Positions 61,826 to 64,000 of a DNA stretch of 64,000 bases are shown here, piece after piece. Under the pieces are notes generated by a model. The model had not been told where the DNA came from, made no database searches, and saw nothing but the letters and a program-made list of their open reading frames with translations. Every line of letters begins with the position of its first letter. Within the stretch, counting starts at the first letter, position 1. Origin of the DNA: Paralvinella palmiformis (Eukaryota; Annelida; Polychaeta; Terebellida; Alvinellidae). The stretch spans positions 48,501 through 112,500 of the forward strand of contig JAODUP010000188.1 in the NCBI GenBank assembly GCA_025642065.1. Reading direction: 5' to 3'. The translations under genes and the position numbers were made by a program.

Positions 61826-61990
61826 TGGCCACTTTTGTCGACATGGTAGGTTAAATGGGCCAACCAACCCCCTAAAGTAATGGAGCGAAGTGATAGATGA
61901 AACACCCTTCTGAAATAACTTGGCCTGGCTTTGAACTTAGGTGCTATAGATCTGTGGCTATTCGCGCTACCAGTTGGGCCATGGCACCCA
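61826..61990 (-). mobile_element. SINE family A, degraded copy
   Basis: AATGGCCACTTTTGTCGACA, GGTTAAATGGGCCAACCAAC, TAATGGAGCGAAGTGATAGA, CTTTGAACTTAGGTGCTATA and GCTACCAGTTGGGCCATGGC match the family in reverse. Confidence 0.75.
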
Positions 61991-62546
61991 ATGTCGTGAA
62001 TGTCACGTGACCGTGGATAGATTTGGCTACAAATATATCCCCTTCGGAAGGTACACGGGAGAGGGGGGTGTACTATGGGTTTATCATCGTTTTGCCTCTT
62101 ATTGACCTCCCGATAAAAATGTTTGGGTTCGTGTTCCGCTTGCAACTAACACTGAAGGTTTGTGTATGTTATTTTAGGGGGGATAGAAATAAATACATTA
62201 GAAAGCACTGTTTATGTTAAAAGAACAGTTCATCTTCATTTCAAATTTTCATGACTAATACAGCTACGTTCACAAATATCATAAATGATGTCAAAATGTG
62301 AAAATGATCACCCACACATTAAATAAATAAGTTCAAAGTGCTGATTAATCGACTTTAATGGCCTGTGCGAGCCGCCATTTTGAAGATAGACACAGACCGA
62401 AAGCTCCTGAATGCTGACGTTACTTGAACCAAGCACTTAGACCGGAAGTCTGTATAACCCATTTTAAAACATGTAAACAAGTGTTAGCCAAAAATAATTC
62501 CAGAACAAAACGTATTAATCTCGCTATATTTACATCGCGACTGACA
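61991..62546. other. Unassigned stretch
   Basis: AT-rich with a CpG-containing patch at 62350-62450. No gene recognised. Confidence 0.35.
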
Positions 62547-62712
62547 TTCAGCCATATCAGTTGGAGCTAGAAGGAACATTACAAGATGAAGATGATTGTT
62601 TCGAAGAATGCGGAATCATCAAAGAAAGCGCGAGGAGAGCCAGGAACACTAACTGGTGCCTCTGTGAACTCTGTGTACCAATGGACTATTGGGTCAGGTG
62701 ACGTCAGAGTAT
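62547..62712 (+). pseudogene. P2X7-like Cys-rich domain exon (repeat-gene type)
   Basis: The plus strand reads IQPYQLELEGTLQDEDDC, then ARRARNTNWCLCELCVPMDY, and stops just after a possible donor CAG|GTGACG. IQPY(x)..E.E and N(T)(D/N)WC.C..C.PM are typical of the P2X7-like intracellular domain that occurs alone, or with YqaJ or transposase parts, in many multicopy invertebrate genes. There is no ATG in frame, the upstream frame closes at a TAA about 12 codons before, and the usual CC.E follow-on is not present. It is best read as an exon or relic of such a gene, not a real P2X channel. Confidence 0.45.
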
Positions 62713-63492
62713 TTGACTTTTCGCCTTCCCGTCTTCGAATTAGGCATCCGGTGCAGCCGTAATGGCGGCTTTTTAGTAATTTGGATTATTTCATTATATC
62801 TATGACATCGTATTGTGGATTAAAAAAAAACTTTTATAAGCATTACATATTTAAGTAATATTATCTGAGTGTGAACTGTCCATTTAACGGATTTAGTTAA
62901 CACATTTCGGGAATTTTGTTTGTACATTTTGAACAAAAAATACAGGGAACTTTATTGGATTCCGCATTGGGCACCCTGATATTATTTTCACTTTAAATTT
63001 GTAATTAAAATAATATACAGTCAGTCAGACTTGTAACAAATTTTATTTTCAAACAGTGGCTAAACTATATTTCTTTTGTATAGAATATCACACAATTGGA
63101 GGCCACAATAGTATTGAAGCTTTAATCTGTGATACATCAACATTTTACTAAGGTATATTTGAACGTTGAAATTAATCATAATTAAACAACCAAATATACA
63201 ATTTTACAACTATACTTCATAGTTCTTTGTTTCCTTTTAATTTCAATATTGGATTGTTTTAAAAGGATGTTTACCATCAGATGAAGAACAATTAAATGTT
63301 AGTTCACCAGAATTACAAACAGTTAAGGTTGCTGCAAACTTCTATCTTTCAACGATATGGTGAAGTGTGGATATAGCGTGTAATGTTGGCATGGGAATAA
63401 TGTTTGCTTCTACAGAAACATGGGCACGTGTACAATCAACGTCAATAAAACATGTCTCTATCAAAACATATCTTCTTTAAACAAAATTAAGA
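62713..63492. other. AT-rich stretch without features
   Basis: No repeat, exon or element recognised. Confidence 0.5.
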
Positions 63493-63677
63493 CGATGATG
63501 ATGATGATGATGATTGATATTTTACTGCCACTTTTGTGCACATGGTAGGCTAAATGGGCCGAGAGACCTCCAAAGGTAATCAAGCGAAGTCAAAGATGAA
63601 ACCCAAGCCGAGATTCGAACCCAGGTGGTAGTGATCTGTGATCCAACGCGCTACCAGTTAGACCGCCGAGGCGCCTC
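63493..63677 (-). mobile_element. SINE family A, near full length
   Basis: The tail is a (GAT)n run at 63493-63513, then ATATTTTACTGCCACTTTTG, GGCTAAATGGGCCGAGAGAC, GATTCGAACCCAGGTGGTAG and CCAGTTAGACCGCCGAGGCGCC. The head and B-box are very well kept. Confidence 0.8.
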
Positions 63678-64000
63678 ACAAAAACGAGACGAATATGCTT
63701 TGATCCTATACGGGCATATTTTTTTAAATTTATGCCATTGTATTATCGTTTCGGATCGAGATTTCCTCCTGATCTGATAGATTGATGGTGAACACAGACG
63801 TCATAGGATGGAAGGAAAGCAGCATAGATAGCGTGCTGGGCTGGACAGACAGACATGGCTAGGGAGATGACAAAATACAAACACATTACAAAGGAGGAAA
63901 CATAAAGATGTTATTTGTATAAACGTAAACCTAATCGTCTTTATTAAATGGCGACTCAGTTTGAGAAAGAAATTAAACCAAGTTTTGAGAGCTCTTTATT

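Overview
This window looks like an AT-rich animal nuclear genome, most likely a marine lophotrochozoan such as a gastropod or other mollusc. That is inferred from gene and repeat style; no single marker gene proves it. Open reading frames are short and spliced. Dinucleotide runs, (TA)n and (CA)n, are abundant. tRNA-derived SINEs are frequent, and decayed LINEs (L2/CR1-like) and DNA transposons (hAT, MULE, PIF-Harbinger/ISL2EU) are scattered throughout. There is no bacterial-type operon, rRNA, CRISPR array or convincing functional tRNA.

The left half (1-42 kb) holds almost no host coding sequence and reads as intergenic or long-intron DNA filled with mobile-element relics. In order it contains: an AATTCC-rich hAT-type foldback element (5.0-5.4 kb); SINE copies; a MULE transposase C-terminal relic (16.4-16.9 kb, minus); a 1195-bp non-autonomous hAT element with an 8-bp target duplication (18.8-20.0 kb), next to or inside a minus-strand LINE; a MULE transposase N-terminal relic (20.9-21.6 kb, plus); a nearly full-length ZNF862/KIAA1586-like hAT transposase pseudogene (23.2-24.8 kb); an L2-like LINE (26.7-27.95 kb, minus); another MULE fragment (29.4-29.7 kb); a YqaJ-nuclease-like relic (30.5-32.0 kb); an 86-bp hAT MITE with a perfect 8-bp duplication (35.16 kb); an ISL2EU-type THAP plus DDE transposase in exons (35.5-37.7 kb, minus); and LINE copies at 38-40 kb. 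A 33-nt sequence between good splice sites at about 3.06 kb is a possible microexon of a large minus-strand gene.

The clearest host genes lie between 42.8 and 54.6 kb. Three tandem paralogues on the minus strand encode two-pass membrane proteins that I cannot assign to a named family. Each has one phase-0 intron, a CxxC in the loop after the first membrane helix (visible in the two better copies), and a conserved block with YxDxKGIxRxAL before the intron. Copy 1 (42.9-44.4 kb) is open throughout. Copy 2 (46.4-47.1 kb) is a pseudogene. Copy 3 (52.7-54.6 kb) ends in a PPPY motif and carries one out-of-frame base in a CCACCACC tract, which may be a mutation or a sequence error.

The right end (55-64 kb) returns to repeats: a stretch of suspicious homopolymer-rich sequence at 55.3-55.6 kb, a 14-bp minisatellite at 57.0-57.4 kb, a CR1/Jockey-like LINE at 58.6-59.5 kb, more SINEs, and an exon-like P2X7-type Cys-rich domain at 62.5-62.7 kb of the kind found in repeated invertebrate genes.
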